From assembly GCA_900557355.1 (NCBI GenBank), contig USSR01000132.1, positions 1 through 12,629 on the forward strand: a stretch of DNA of 12,629 nucleotides, written 5' to 3'. The position numbers and the translations under genes are program-made. Every line of letters starts with the position of its first letter. Position 1 is the stretch's first letter. This document shows positions 1 through 6,314 of this stretch, piece by piece. Source of the stretch: an uncultured Bacteroides sp. (GTDB taxonomy: Bacteria > Bacteroidota > Bacteroidia > Bacteroidales > Bacteroidaceae). The notes under the pieces were generated by a model. The model was not told where the DNA came from. It saw only the letters and a program-made list of their open reading frames with translations, and searched no databases.

Positions 1-209
1 AGTACCCGGAGGTCACGGCGGAAAGATATATTCCCACTGTCATATCCCTCTTTCCCGGCAATGATATTCAGTAAGGTAGTTTTACCGCTACCATTCTTGG
101 CAATCAATCCGATACGTTGTCCTTCTGCTACACCGAGAGCAACATTCTCAAGCAATACCAAATCACCAAACGATTTGGTCAAATTCTCTATCTGAAGATA
201 ACTAATCAC
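1..209 (-). CDS. ABC-F family ATP-binding protein, N-terminal fragment
   Basis: This is the first 69 codons of a gene that runs off the left edge of the window. The reading begins ISYLQIENLTKSFGD and contains a Walker A (P-loop) motif, AKNGSGKT, at about residues 37-44, preceded by the usual aromatic/strand region of an ABC nucleotide-binding domain. A P-loop this close to the N-terminus with no membrane segment fits the soluble ABC-F (Uup/EttA-like) proteins, which carry two ATPase domains and act on ribosomes. Only the first part of domain 1 is visible, so the duplicated domain and signature motif cannot be checked. The start is taken as GTG at 207-209, because no ATG lies in a sensible place and the following residues match the normal beginning of the family. 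It lies 45 bases downstream of the DUF3805 gene on the same strand and may be co-transcribed with it. Confidence 0.8.
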   Translation of the reverse strand, partial: MISYLQIENLTKSFGDLVLLENVALGVAEGQRIGLIAKNGSGKTTLLNIIAGKEGYDSGNISFRRDLRV

Positions 210-216
210 AATTTAA

Positions 217-237
217 GATTTATGATTTATAATTTAT
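217..237. repeat. Three tandem 7-base AT-rich repeats (GATTTAT type)
   Basis: Three adjacent heptamers, GATTTAT, GATTTAT and AATTTAT, fill most of the 45-base gap between the DUF3805 gene and the ABC-F start. They lie directly upstream of the GTG start, where the ribosome would load. Copy number could vary by slippage. No function is evident from the sequence alone. Confidence 0.6.
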
Positions 238-254
238 AGTTGGTGGGCGGATAA

Positions 255-1061
255 TCAGAGCAAGGCTTTATAGGTTTCTGCCAAATTGCAAGGCTCCCCT
301 GCCTTCACTTTGCTCCACACTAATTTCATGGGGTCAATCCATTCTCCGGTAGTAAGATTCTGTAGCACAGGAGCTTCACGATTACCATCTATCAGGGTCA
401 TCCACTCCAGGCCATCTACTTCATTGGCAAGAATCACACAGATGACAATACCGAAAGAGAGCCACGCTTCTTTCTTCTTCGGCCCGATAGTTCCACTATC
501 GATGACCTGCTGCATACTGTCCAAATCTTCTTCCATTCCCTGGAAGTCTTTTTTCAGTTGCTCCTTCACAGTGGTTGTCACCCACTCAAAAGCTTCATTA
601 ATCTGGTAAATTTCGGACAGGCGAACAGGAATAATCTCTGCCGGATATTTCACTCCCTCTTTGCGTATTTCCAATGAAGCAATAACCGCCTCGGCTTCTG
701 CTGCAGACGAACCCTTACTGACAGTAAAAGAACATTCGAAAGCAACATCGTCCATACCGGTAATCCAAAGATGGGAAGTATAATAAGCTCGATCTTCCTC
801 AAACATCTCTTTACTGTAAGCACATTCCATATTTCCTATCCTTACGGAAACAGCCGAAGGATTGTCTTTCAGTTCCTGCCGGATTACTTCCCTGGCATAC
901 GCCGCACTGCCTTTGTATGCAGAGATACGGAAATTTCCGGTCCATTCATTAGGATTATAGAAGAGAAAAGAGCCTTCTCCATCTTCAAATTCATTCCAAT
1001 CTACGGGATACATCATGGAAAACCATGCCCCCGGAGAGATAAATTTCTTGCTTTGTGCCAT
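255..1061 (-). CDS. DUF3805/DUF3806 domain protein
   Basis: A 268-residue protein of unknown function. The N-terminal half (about 1-140), starting FISPGAWFSMMYPVDWNEFEDGEGSF, looks like DUF3805, and the C-terminal half (about 145-268), with WLSFGIVICVILANEVDGLEW and WIDPMKLVW, looks like DUF3806. These two domains usually occur together in Bacteroidetes. There is no signal peptide, no convincing membrane helix and no recognisable catalytic motif, so it is probably cytoplasmic. Some 30 bases of leader separate it from a consensus promoter at 1105-1136. The ABC-F gene follows 45 bases downstream in the same direction. The family call is from memory of characteristic sequence; the biochemical role is not known. 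Confidence 0.8.
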   Translation of the reverse strand: MAQSKKFISPGAWFSMMYPVDWNEFEDGEGSFLFYNPNEWTGNFRISAYKGSAAYAREVIRQELKDNPSAVSVRIGNMECAYSKEMFEEDRAYYTSHLWITGMDDVAFECSFTVSKGSSAAEAEAVIASLEIRKEGVKYPAEIIPVRLSEIYQINEAFEWVTTTVKEQLKKDFQGMEEDLDSMQQVIDSGTIGPKKKEAWLSFGIVICVILANEVDGLEWMTLIDGNREAPVLQNLTTGEWIDPMKLVWSKVKAGEPCNLAETYKALL

Positions 1062-1080
1062 TGTTATTCAGAGGTTAAAA

Positions 1081-1100
1081 ACGAGGCCACCTGACCTCGT
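1081..1100 (-). other. Small hairpin at the predicted 5' end of the DUF3805 mRNA
   Basis: ACGAGG at 1081-1086 pairs perfectly with CCTCGT at 1095-1100 around an 8-base loop. The predicted transcription start of the promoter at 1105-1136 falls near 1098, so the stem would sit at the extreme 5' end of the messenger. It could act as a 5' stabiliser; this is inference. No U-tract follows, so it is not a terminator. Confidence 0.4.
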
Positions 1101-1104
1101 CCGG

Positions 1105-1136
1105 CAAAAGTAACACTACCGCCGTTGATATGCAAA
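1105..1136 (-). promoter_or_regulatory. Bacteroides-type promoter for the DUF3805 gene
   Basis: Read on the minus strand: a TTTG -33 element (1133-1136), exactly 20 bases, then TACTTTTG (1105-1112), a full match to the TAnnTTTG -7 element. The start of transcription would be near 1098, about 37 bases before the ATG at 1061. It lies downstream of the terminator at 1144-1178, so this gene appears to be transcribed independently of the transglutaminase-like gene. Confidence 0.75.
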
Positions 1137-1143
1137 CAAACAG

Positions 1144-1178
1144 AAACAAAAAACAGCCGATTCTCACGAACCGACTGT
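1144..1178 (-). terminator. Strong intrinsic terminator (minus strand)
   Basis: On the minus strand ACAGTCGGTTC (plus positions 1168-1178) pairs with GAATCGGCTGT (1153-1163) in an 11-base-pair stem with two G-U wobbles and a 4-base loop. It is followed at once by TTTTTTGTTT. This would end transcripts from the transglutaminase-like gene, whose stop is about 207 bases upstream, or from a separate short transcript starting near 1270. Confidence 0.85.
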
Positions 1179-1270
1179 CCCAATCATCATCTATGAATGA
1201 AGACCATTATAGTCTTCAATATCTTATTAAATCTCTATCAAACTTCAATGAAAATCATATTCTTGTTTTC
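1145..1270 (-). ncRNA. Candidate small RNA between the transglutaminase-like and DUF3805 genes
   Basis: The 324-base gap 1062-1385 holds no credible gene. It does contain a TATCTTTG -7 element on the minus strand (1276-1283) with a weak TTGG about 21 bases upstream. Downstream there is a 6-base-pair hairpin, GAAGAC/GTCTTC (1199-1217), and then the strong terminator at 1144-1178. Together these would give a transcript of about 125 nucleotides. The only internal reading frame seen is a 6-codon ORF (MIFIEV). Alternatively the region is simply a long 3' UTR of the transglutaminase-like gene, possibly processed. The -7 box and terminator are seen directly; the RNA itself is inferred. Confidence 0.4.
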
Positions 1271-1385
1271 GAGCGCAAAGATAATCAATGAAATACATCA
1301 GTTCCCAATATTTTAAGATATTTAAAATAACATTCTATAAACAAAGGAATTTTATAGACGAACAGGCCACATGCTTTTTACTATT

Positions 1386-2588
1386 CTACTTCCCTATCGG
1401 CTGTATCTTCCTTCTCACATCCTTAGAAATCTCCAGAAACATGTAATTCAATTTCCCGGAATGTATTCCTTCTTCATTTTGCTTATACTTATTATTAGCG
1501 TATTGTTTAGACTTATCGAATGTTAGCCGTGACATTTGATTCTGTGATTTACCTACCATCGTTGAATCCAGCTTCTCATCCGGAAAGAAATCATCCAGAT
1601 CCACATCTCCAATCATAGTGGTTTCAAGGAAGTTCTTATTTTTGCGACCGGCATCCGTATAATACCCCACAAACATGTGTCCCGGAGTACGAACCAATAT
1701 CGGCTCTATATTAATGGCACGAAGCAGGGAAGCAAACAGCACGCTACCATCCACACAGTTAATCTGCGAAGACTCCAGTGCATCATCGAACGTGCGAACC
1801 CGCTGGGAAAAGACCACATTACTGGACAGACTGGTATTGGAAACAGAACTGTAACGGAAGTTGCGCTTTTGAAGCACGTTCCATAAAGCATAGACTTGCT
1901 TGTCCACCACTTCAGCATTGCCACCTTGATAGCCCAAGAAACGATTGACAATACGTGTATTTAATGCTTCACGCAACAATTTGTCAATCATCGGATTCTC
2001 CTCATTTACGTATGCCGCAAAGAAAATTCCTGTATCATGAAACTTAGTCCCATTCGTGACATACCCCAACAGACATTCATTGATGCTGCGAACAGAAAAA
2101 GTACGAACCCGCTGCCCCAAATCCTTATCATTCATTTCTACCTTAACAGCCACACTGACCGGTTCCGCCTGATTATTATTCTTCAGCGCTTCGTAATTCC
2201 AGATAATATCGGGATAGATCATATATTCCGTCCGTGGTTTAGCCAACACAAACTCAGATACGGAACGGGAAAAGAACGGAGTCTCAGCAACTTCAATACG
2301 CACCCTGCTGTATGCCTTTCCTGAACGAATCCGAACAGAAATGCAGGATTTAGAGTTCCCCACATATAAAGAATCAGCCGGAACAATGACTTGAGCATCC
2401 GTCGTCGCTACAGAAAGAATACTGGAAGGAAAGATGTTGCCTCCCAACTCATCCGTTATCTCAAAACCGGAACGGAACGGAGCGGTATTCAGCCAAAAGG
2501 AACCTGCCACAACCACCACCAATAAAGCTATCAGAGCAGGCAAACGCCATTTATATCGCCGAAAATCTATACTAGTCAACTCTTTCAT
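1386..2588 (-). CDS. Membrane-anchored transglutaminase-like protein
   Basis: A 400-residue protein with a short basic cytoplasmic N-terminus, one hydrophobic segment (about residues 16-33) and a large, probably periplasmic domain. The region around INCVDGSVLFASLLRAINI and RTPGHMFVGYY is the core of the transglutaminase-like (papain-fold) superfamily. Cys278 and His304 are the expected nucleophile and catalytic histidine, and Glu322 (FLETT) sits where the third, usually acidic, residue belongs. The catalytic residues are therefore present, but the reaction (protease, amidase or cross-linking) and substrate cannot be told from sequence. The region before the core (about 40-250) has no recognised domain. 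The ATG at 2588 is chosen because it places the membrane helix just after the start. The gene is divergent from the two-component regulator across a 269-base shared control region. Confidence 0.8.
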   Translation of the reverse strand: MKELTSIDFRRYKWRLPALIALLVVVVAGSFWLNTAPFRSGFEITDELGGNIFPSSILSVATTDAQVIVPADSLYVGNSKSCISVRIRSGKAYSRVRIEVAETPFFSRSVSEFVLAKPRTEYMIYPDIIWNYEALKNNNQAEPVSVAVKVEMNDKDLGQRVRTFSVRSINECLLGYVTNGTKFHDTGIFFAAYVNEENPMIDKLLREALNTRIVNRFLGYQGGNAEVVDKQVYALWNVLQKRNFRYSSVSNTSLSSNVVFSQRVRTFDDALESSQINCVDGSVLFASLLRAINIEPILVRTPGHMFVGYYTDAGRKNKNFLETTMIGDVDLDDFFPDEKLDSTMVGKSQNQMSRLTFDKSKQYANNKYKQNEEGIHSGKLNYMFLEISKDVRRKIQPIGK

Positions 2589-2610
2589 ACCAATGTTATT
2601 TATATTAAGA

Positions 2611-2618
2611 CAAAGGTA
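2611..2618 (-). promoter_or_regulatory. Candidate -7 element for the transglutaminase-like gene
   Basis: On the minus strand TACCTTTG matches the Bacteroides TAnnTTTG -7 consensus. It lies 22 bases before the ATG, so the leader would be very short. No TTTG occurs at the right upstream distance; only T-rich sequence is present. A second -7-like box, TACTTTTG, lies at 2645-2652, also without a good partner. Confidence 0.45.
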
Positions 2619-2724
2619 AGTATAAAAACTGAAAAACTGGAATGCAAAAGTAATAGTTTACAGTTCTTCACCTTACCAAAACTGTATCAAAGCCTTACCG
2701 AATTACCTTCAGCGCATACTAAAA

Positions 2725-2768
2725 TGTAACCGAATTGTAACACGTGTTTCACTTTCCCGTAACAAAAA
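2725..2768 (+). promoter_or_regulatory. Pho-box-like array of 11-base direct repeats
   Basis: Four consecutive 11-base units begin TGTAAC (2725), TGTAAC (2736), TTTCAC (2747) and CGTAAC (2758). The 11-base phasing of TGT-A/C-A-type half-sites is the arrangement bound by PhoB/OmpR-family regulators in tandem (the E. coli Pho box has TGTCA-type half-sites with the same period). The array ends 10 bases before the -33 TTTG of the promoter at 2778-2810, a position suited to activation. The gene directly downstream encodes a PhoB-like regulator, which suggests autoregulation; this is inference. Confidence 0.55.
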
Positions 2769-2777
2769 CACCGCACC

Positions 2778-2810
2778 TTTGTCGCTGAAAAGAAATAAAG
2801 TATAACTTTG
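2778..2810 (+). promoter_or_regulatory. Bacteroides-type promoter for the two-component operon
   Basis: TTTG at 2778-2781, 21 bases, then TAACTTTG at 2803-2810, which fully matches TAnnTTTG. Transcription would start near 2816, about 40 bases ahead of the regulator ATG at 2858. The Pho-box-like array lies immediately upstream. Confidence 0.7.
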
Positions 2811-2857
2811 TGGTAGGAGAATTTGTTTTGAATACCTCATATTAATTAGAAAAAGCA

Positions 2858-3547
2858 ATGAACGATTATCGTATTTTAGTTGTAGACGATGAAGAGGACC
2901 TTTGCGAGATCCTGGAATTCAACCTTGAAAATGAAGGGTATGAAGTGGACACGGCCCACTCTGCCGAAGAGGCATTGAAAATGGATATCGGTAGCTACAG
3001 CTTGTTGCTACTGGACGTGATGATGGGAGAAATATCCGGTTTCAAAATGGCCAGCCTACTAAAGAAAGATAAGAAAACCGCTCAGGTACCTATTATATTC
3101 ATCACTGCCAAGGATACGGAAAATGATACGGTAACCGGCTTCAATCTGGGAGCTGATGATTACATCTCCAAACCTTTCTCTCTGCGTGAAGTCATCGCAC
3201 GCGTCAAAGCTGTATTGCGCCGCACCCAACAAGGAGAACAAGAACGGGCACCGGAGCAAATCAGCTACAAGACATTAGTCATTGATATTGTGAAAAAGAA
3301 AGTTAGTATCGATGGGGAGGAAGCCCCTCTCACCAAAAAAGAATTTGAGATATTACTTTTACTCCTCCAGAACAAAGGACGCGTATTCTCCCGCGAAGAT
3401 ATACTGGCACGGATATGGAGCGACGAGGTCTATGTACTGGACCGCACCATCGATGTGAACATCACCCGTTTGCGTAAGAAAATAGGTATTTATGGAAAAT
3501 GCATCGTAACTCGCTTAGGATATGGATACTGCTTCGAAGCTGAATAA
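2858..3547 (+). CDS. OmpR/PhoB-family response regulator
   Basis: A 229-residue, two-domain DNA-binding response regulator, the same length as E. coli PhoB. The receiver domain (about 4-118) has the acidic pocket Asp10/Asp11, phospho-acceptor Asp53 (LLLLDVMM), Thr83 and Lys105 (YISKPFS), so it should be phosphorylatable. The C-terminal winged-helix domain (about 133-228) carries DRTIDVNITRLRKKIG, very close to the PhoB recognition helix as I remember it, with His-to-Asn and Arg-to-Thr changes at positions that in PhoB face DNA. The gene overlaps the kinase gene by 26 bases, indicating co-translation and a cognate pair. Its promoter carries an 11-base-phased repeat array that it may itself bind. 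The residues do not resemble Bacteroides RprY as I recall it. A phosphate-response role is plausible but unproven. Confidence 0.92.
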   Translation: MNDYRILVVDDEEDLCEILEFNLENEGYEVDTAHSAEEALKMDIGSYSLLLLDVMMGEISGFKMASLLKKDKKTAQVPIIFITAKDTENDTVTGFNLGADDYISKPFSLREVIARVKAVLRRTQQGEQERAPEQISYKTLVIDIVKKKVSIDGEEAPLTKKEFEILLLLLQNKGRVFSREDILARIWSDEVYVLDRTIDVNITRLRKKIGIYGKCIVTRLGYGYCFEAE

Positions 3548-5306
3548 TACCACACATTTCCTGTCGTTCAGCCGAAGGTTATTTCTTTCGGTCATTTCAC
3601 TGTTTCTGGTATTTGCCGGATGCTTCCTGGCGTATCAATACCAACGTGAGAAAGAATACAAGGTAGATCTGCTGGATATACAGCTACAGGACTATAATGA
3701 ACGGTTACACCAGGAGCTTGCCCGCATTCCGGACAGCTTATGGAACACCACACTGGAACGATACCTGCAAAAATACATCAAACAGGATTTACGTATTACA
3801 GTAGTTAATGTACAGGGTGACGTATTATATGACAGCTACGAAAATCAGAAATTAGGCAATCATATCAACCGCCCGGAAGTGCAAAAAGCACTGGCAGAAG
3901 GAAAAGGGTATGATGTACGCCGTACTTCCGAAACAACGGGAGTGCCCTACTTCTATTCCGCCACACTCTATGAGGGCTACATCATACGTTCCGCCCTCCC
4001 CTACGACCTGAACCTTGTAAGACACCTTGCAGCAGACCAGCACTATATCTGGTTTACCGTCATCGTATCATTGCTATTAATATTCATCTTCTACAAGTTC
4101 ACCTCTAAACTGGGGACAGCCATCAATCAGCTACGTGAGTTTGCCAAACGTGCTGACAAGAATGAGCCTGTGGAAACAGATATGCAATCCGCCTTCCCGC
4201 ACAACGAACTGGGAGAGATTTCACAGCATATCATCCAGATATACAAGCGACTGCGGGAAACCAAAGAGGCGCTATACATTGAACGGGAGAAATTGATCAC
4301 CCACTTACAAACCTCGCATGAAGGATTGGGCGTATTCAATAAGGACAAGAAAGAAATCCTGGTCAACAACCTGTTCACACAGTACAGCAATCTGATTTCA
4401 GACTCCAACCTGCAAACAACAGAGGAAATATTCTCCATCAGTGAGTTCCAGAAAATCACGGATTTCATCAACAAAGCTCCCAAGCGTCCGGGCAAGGAAG
4501 AAAAGCGTATGTCTATCAGCATCAATAAGAATGGACGTATGTTTATTGTGGAATGTATTATATTCCAGGATTTAAGCTTCGAGATATCCATCAATGACAT
4601 CACTCAGGAAGAAGAGCAGATCCGCCTGAAACGCCAGTTGACGCAGAACATCGCACATGAACTGAAGACTCCGGTCAGTAGCATACAGGGATATTTGGAA
4701 ACCATCGTCAACAATGAAAACATTTCCCGGGAGAAGATGCAGACATTCCTGGAGCGATGCTATGCTCAAAGCAATCGGTTAAGCCGACTGCTACGCGACA
4801 TCTCCGTATTAACGCGTATGGACGAAGCCGCCAACATGATCGACATGGAGAAAGTAGACATCAGCCTGTTGGTAGGCAATATCGTAAACGAGGTATCCCT
4901 GGAACTGGAAGAAAAGCATATCACCGTAGTCAACTCCCTAAAACCGAAGATACAACTACGGGGAAATTACTCCCTGCTATACTCCATTTTCCGCAACCTG
5001 ATGGACAATGCCATTGCTTATGCAGGCACGGATATACGCATCAACATCAGCTGTTTCCGCGAGGACGAGAACTTCTACTACTTTAGTTTTGCCGATACCG
5101 GCGTGGGCGTCTCTCCCGAACATCTGAACCGCTTATTCGAACGCTTCTACCGGGTAGATAAAGGACGCTCACGCAAACTGGGCGGTACAGGATTGGGATT
5201 GGCTATCGTAAAGAACTCGGTAATCATCCATGGAGGTACCATTTCGGCCAAGAACAACCAGGGGGGCGGATTAGAATTCGTATTCACCCTGGCAAAGGAA
5301 AAGTAA
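3522..5306 (+). CDS. PhoR-like sensor histidine kinase with PAS domain
   Basis: A 594-residue membrane kinase, the probable partner of the preceding regulator. Order of parts: membrane helix 1 (about 20-38), extracytoplasmic sensor region (about 39-174), membrane helix 2 (about 175-193), HAMP-like linker (about 194-245), a PAS-like region (about 255-355), a HisKA dimerisation domain with phospho-acceptor His379 (IAHELKTPVSS), and a HATPase domain. The ATPase has the N box (Asn496 in RNLMDNAIAYA), G1 box (Asp525 in DTGVGV), F box (FERFYRV) and G2 box (GGTGLGL, 554-560). All catalytic motifs are intact. The layout and length resemble PhoR of Gram-positive bacteria. The start codon lies within the regulator gene (26-base overlap); no other ATG precedes helix 1. 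No terminator is seen after the stop, so readthrough into the riboswitch is possible. Confidence 0.92.
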   Translation: MDTASKLNNTTHFLSFSRRLFLSVISLFLVFAGCFLAYQYQREKEYKVDLLDIQLQDYNERLHQELARIPDSLWNTTLERYLQKYIKQDLRITVVNVQGDVLYDSYENQKLGNHINRPEVQKALAEGKGYDVRRTSETTGVPYFYSATLYEGYIIRSALPYDLNLVRHLAADQHYIWFTVIVSLLLIFIFYKFTSKLGTAINQLREFAKRADKNEPVETDMQSAFPHNELGEISQHIIQIYKRLRETKEALYIEREKLITHLQTSHEGLGVFNKDKKEILVNNLFTQYSNLISDSNLQTTEEIFSISEFQKITDFINKAPKRPGKEEKRMSISINKNGRMFIVECIIFQDLSFEISINDITQEEEQIRLKRQLTQNIAHELKTPVSSIQGYLETIVNNENISREKMQTFLERCYAQSNRLSRLLRDISVLTRMDEAANMIDMEKVDISLLVGNIVNEVSLELEEKHITVVNSLKPKIQLRGNYSLLYSIFRNLMDNAIAYAGTDIRINISCFREDENFYYFSFADTGVGVSPEHLNRLFERFYRVDKGRSRKLGGTGLGLAIVKNSVIIHGGTISAKNNQGGGLEFVFTLAKEK

Positions 5307-5313
5307 GAAACGG

Positions 5314-5344
5314 TTTGCACTAATCACTTTTTTCCTTATCTTTG
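5314..5344 (+). promoter_or_regulatory. Consensus Bacteroides promoter driving the cobalamin riboswitch
   Basis: TTTG at 5314-5317, 19 bases, then TATCTTTG at 5337-5344: both elements match the consensus completely. It begins 8 bases after the kinase stop codon. Transcription would start near 5350, at or just inside the riboswitch P1 stem, so the riboswitch is expected to be expressed from its own promoter rather than only by readthrough. Confidence 0.8.
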
Positions 5345-5347
5345 CGA

Positions 5348-5527
5348 TGCATTGGTTTACTGTCTTTGTTCGGAGACGGTAATTAAAAGGGAATCAGGTG
5401 CAAATCCTGAACAGTCCCGCTGCTGTAAGTTTCATGATAGGTTGCAGGCAAACTACCAATAGCCACTGGAAGTCCGCTTCCGGGAAGGCGCCTGGCAACA
5501 GAAACAAGTCAGAAGACCTGCCATGCA
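5348..5527 (+). promoter_or_regulatory. Cobalamin (B12) riboswitch aptamer
   Basis: The conserved adenosylcobalamin-aptamer landmarks appear in order. They are GGGAATCAGGTGCAAATCC and the following CAGTCCCGCTGCTGTAA region (about 5389-5429), GCCACTGG (5462-5469), and the B12 box AGTCAGAAGACCTGCC (5507-5522), one base away from the usual form. A closing P1 stem can be drawn between TGCATTGG (5348-5355) and CCATGCA (5521-5527) with one bulge. Cobalamin binding normally lowers expression of the downstream gene. The next genes here are a YjdJ-like acetyltransferase and a YjdI-like Fe-S protein, about 240 bases away and behind a terminator-like hairpin. The regulated product is therefore not obvious. 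No RBS-sequestering stem was identified with confidence. Confidence 0.9.
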
Positions 5528-5567
5528 CTGTTTTTATCACTGCTTTCGAGGAAAAAGCGTTGAGTCT

Positions 5568-5597
5568 AAATGAAACGGGCAAATCGTCCCCTCATTT
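5568..5597 (+). other. Hairpin between riboswitch and terminator
   Basis: AAATGA plus GGG (5568-5579) can pair with CCC plus TCATTT (5588-5597) with an internal bulge. An alternative ACG/CGT register is also possible. There is no U-tract. It may be part of the riboswitch expression platform, since it lies about 40 bases after the aptamer; this is inference. Confidence 0.35.
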
Positions 5598-5749
5598 CAT
5601 TCATCCACTCGGCTTCAAAGAAAGTAAGGAACAATAAACTCTGCCAAGTTTATTTGAATGGTGTCCGGTCGAAGGGATTTCGCCCGGACATTTTATTCTG
5701 TAACTTTCCCAAAACAAATTTCATCATCCGCGTGTTATACATACAGTAA
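5570..5749 (+). CDS. Possible 59-residue small ORF downstream of the riboswitch
   Basis: An uninterrupted ATG-to-TAA frame, starting MKRANRPLISFIHSASKK, rich in basic residues with no recognised domain, signal peptide or Cys motif. It starts 43 bases after the aptamer, where a riboswitch-controlled gene would be expected, and ends 19 bases before the YjdJ-like ATG. Against it: its start lies in one hairpin and its middle crosses the terminator-like stem at 5662-5697, there is no clear ribosome binding site, and a frame of this length can arise by chance. It is listed only as a candidate. Confidence 0.15.
   Translation: MKRANRPLISFIHSASKKVRNNKLCQVYLNGVRSKGFRPDILFCNFPKTNFIIRVLYIQ
5662..5697 (+). 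terminator. Terminator-like hairpin after the riboswitch
   Basis: TGTCCGG (5662-5668) pairs perfectly with CCGGACA (5684-5690). After one mismatch the stem continues with CGAA/TTCG around a 5-base loop. TTTTATT follows directly. This is a good intrinsic terminator on the plus strand, about 135 bases after the B12 box. It could be the regulated terminator of the riboswitch, or the constitutive end of a short riboswitch-controlled RNA. Confidence 0.65.
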
Positions 5750-5768
5750 ACAATCAATACGAAGAGTT

Positions 5769-6071
5769 ATGGAAGCAGATTATAAACTGATCGACAATGA
5801 AGAACGTCACCAATATGAGTTCCATGTCGATCAATATACTCCAAAGATTGAGTATATAAAATCAACGAATGGGGAGATTTACCTGACACACACCGAAGTA
5901 CCCACTCAACTGGGTGGTAAAGGCATCGGCAGCCAGTTAGTAGAAAAAGCATTAAAAGATATAGAAAAACAAGGACTTAGATTAGTACCTCTCTGCCCGT
6001 TTGTAGCGGGATACATTCACAAACATCCCGAATGGAAAAGAATTGTAATGAAAGGTATTCACATTCAATAA
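5769..6071 (+). CDS. YjdJ-like small GNAT acetyltransferase
   Basis: A 100-residue protein matching the small GNAT-type N-acetyltransferases typified by E. coli YjdJ. The acetyl-CoA loop QLGGKGIGSQLV lies at about 47-58, preceded by the strand IYLTHTEVP (37-45) and followed by PLCPFV (74-79, with Cys76) and YIHKHPEW, all characteristic of this subfamily. The acceptor substrate is unknown. The frame is open upstream to 5658, but that extension runs through the terminator-like hairpin, and residues before MEADYKLIDN do not belong to the family, so ATG 5769 is preferred. It is followed after 9 bases by the YjdI-like Fe-S gene; the E. coli homologues are also neighbours. No clear promoter lies between the hairpin and the start, which makes control by the upstream riboswitch plausible. 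Confidence 0.85.
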   Translation: MEADYKLIDNEERHQYEFHVDQYTPKIEYIKSTNGEIYLTHTEVPTQLGGKGIGSQLVEKALKDIEKQGLRLVPLCPFVAGYIHKHPEWKRIVMKGIHIQ

Positions 6072-6080
6072 TAAATAGTT

Positions 6081-6311
6081 ATGAATATAAAGAAAGAATA
6101 TACGAACGGGGAAGTGACCATCATCTGGCAACCCGGCCTGTGCCAACATGCAGGCATTTGTACCAAGACCCTTCCGAATGTATATCATCCGAAAGAAAAA
6201 CCGTGGATAACGGCTGAAAATGCAACGACGGAAGAATTGATCGCTCAAATCAAGAAATGCCCGTCAGGAGCATTAAGTTACAGAATGAATAACGAGAAAG
6301 AAGATAAATAA
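6081..6311 (+). CDS. YjdI-like small (4Fe-4S) mono-cluster protein
   Basis: A 76-residue protein of the divergent small Fe-S family (Fer4_19/DUF1271 type) that includes E. coli YjdI, also 76 residues as I recall. Visible ligand candidates are Cys21, Cys27 and Cys60, arranged as CQHAGIC and KCPSGAL, with His23 as a possible fourth ligand. Only three cysteines are present, as is usual in this family to my knowledge. No membrane segment or signal peptide is seen, so it is probably cytoplasmic. It is the second gene of a pair with the GNAT gene (9-base gap) and ends just before a strong terminator. The partner and redox role are unknown. Confidence 0.85.
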   Translation: MNIKKEYTNGEVTIIWQPGLCQHAGICTKTLPNVYHPKEKPWITAENATTEELIAQIKKCPSGALSYRMNNEKEDK

Positions 6312-6314
6312 AAG

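Noticed and set aside
1332..1357. AT-rich inverted repeat (TCTATAAA/TTTATAGA) after the transglutaminase-like gene as its terminator
   Set aside because: The stem has almost no G-C pairs and no clear U-tract; the stem at 1153-1178 is a far better terminator.
4127..4603. 158-residue minus-strand ORF within the kinase gene
   Set aside because: Antisense shadow of a kinase with intact motifs; composition is that of a reversed coding frame.
2858..5306. Assignment as RprY/RprX
   Set aside because: The regulator start and receiver sequence do not match what I recall of RprY, and the kinase is longer with a PAS domain; a PhoB/PhoR-like label fits better.
5398..5637. 79-residue ORF across the riboswitch
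   Set aside because: Its sequence is set by the conserved aptamer RNA, so the open frame is incidental.
5658..6071. Longer 137-residue version of the YjdJ-like protein
   Set aside because: The extra N-terminus is translated from the terminator-like hairpin and following leader and has no resemblance to the family; ATG 5769 gives the usual length.
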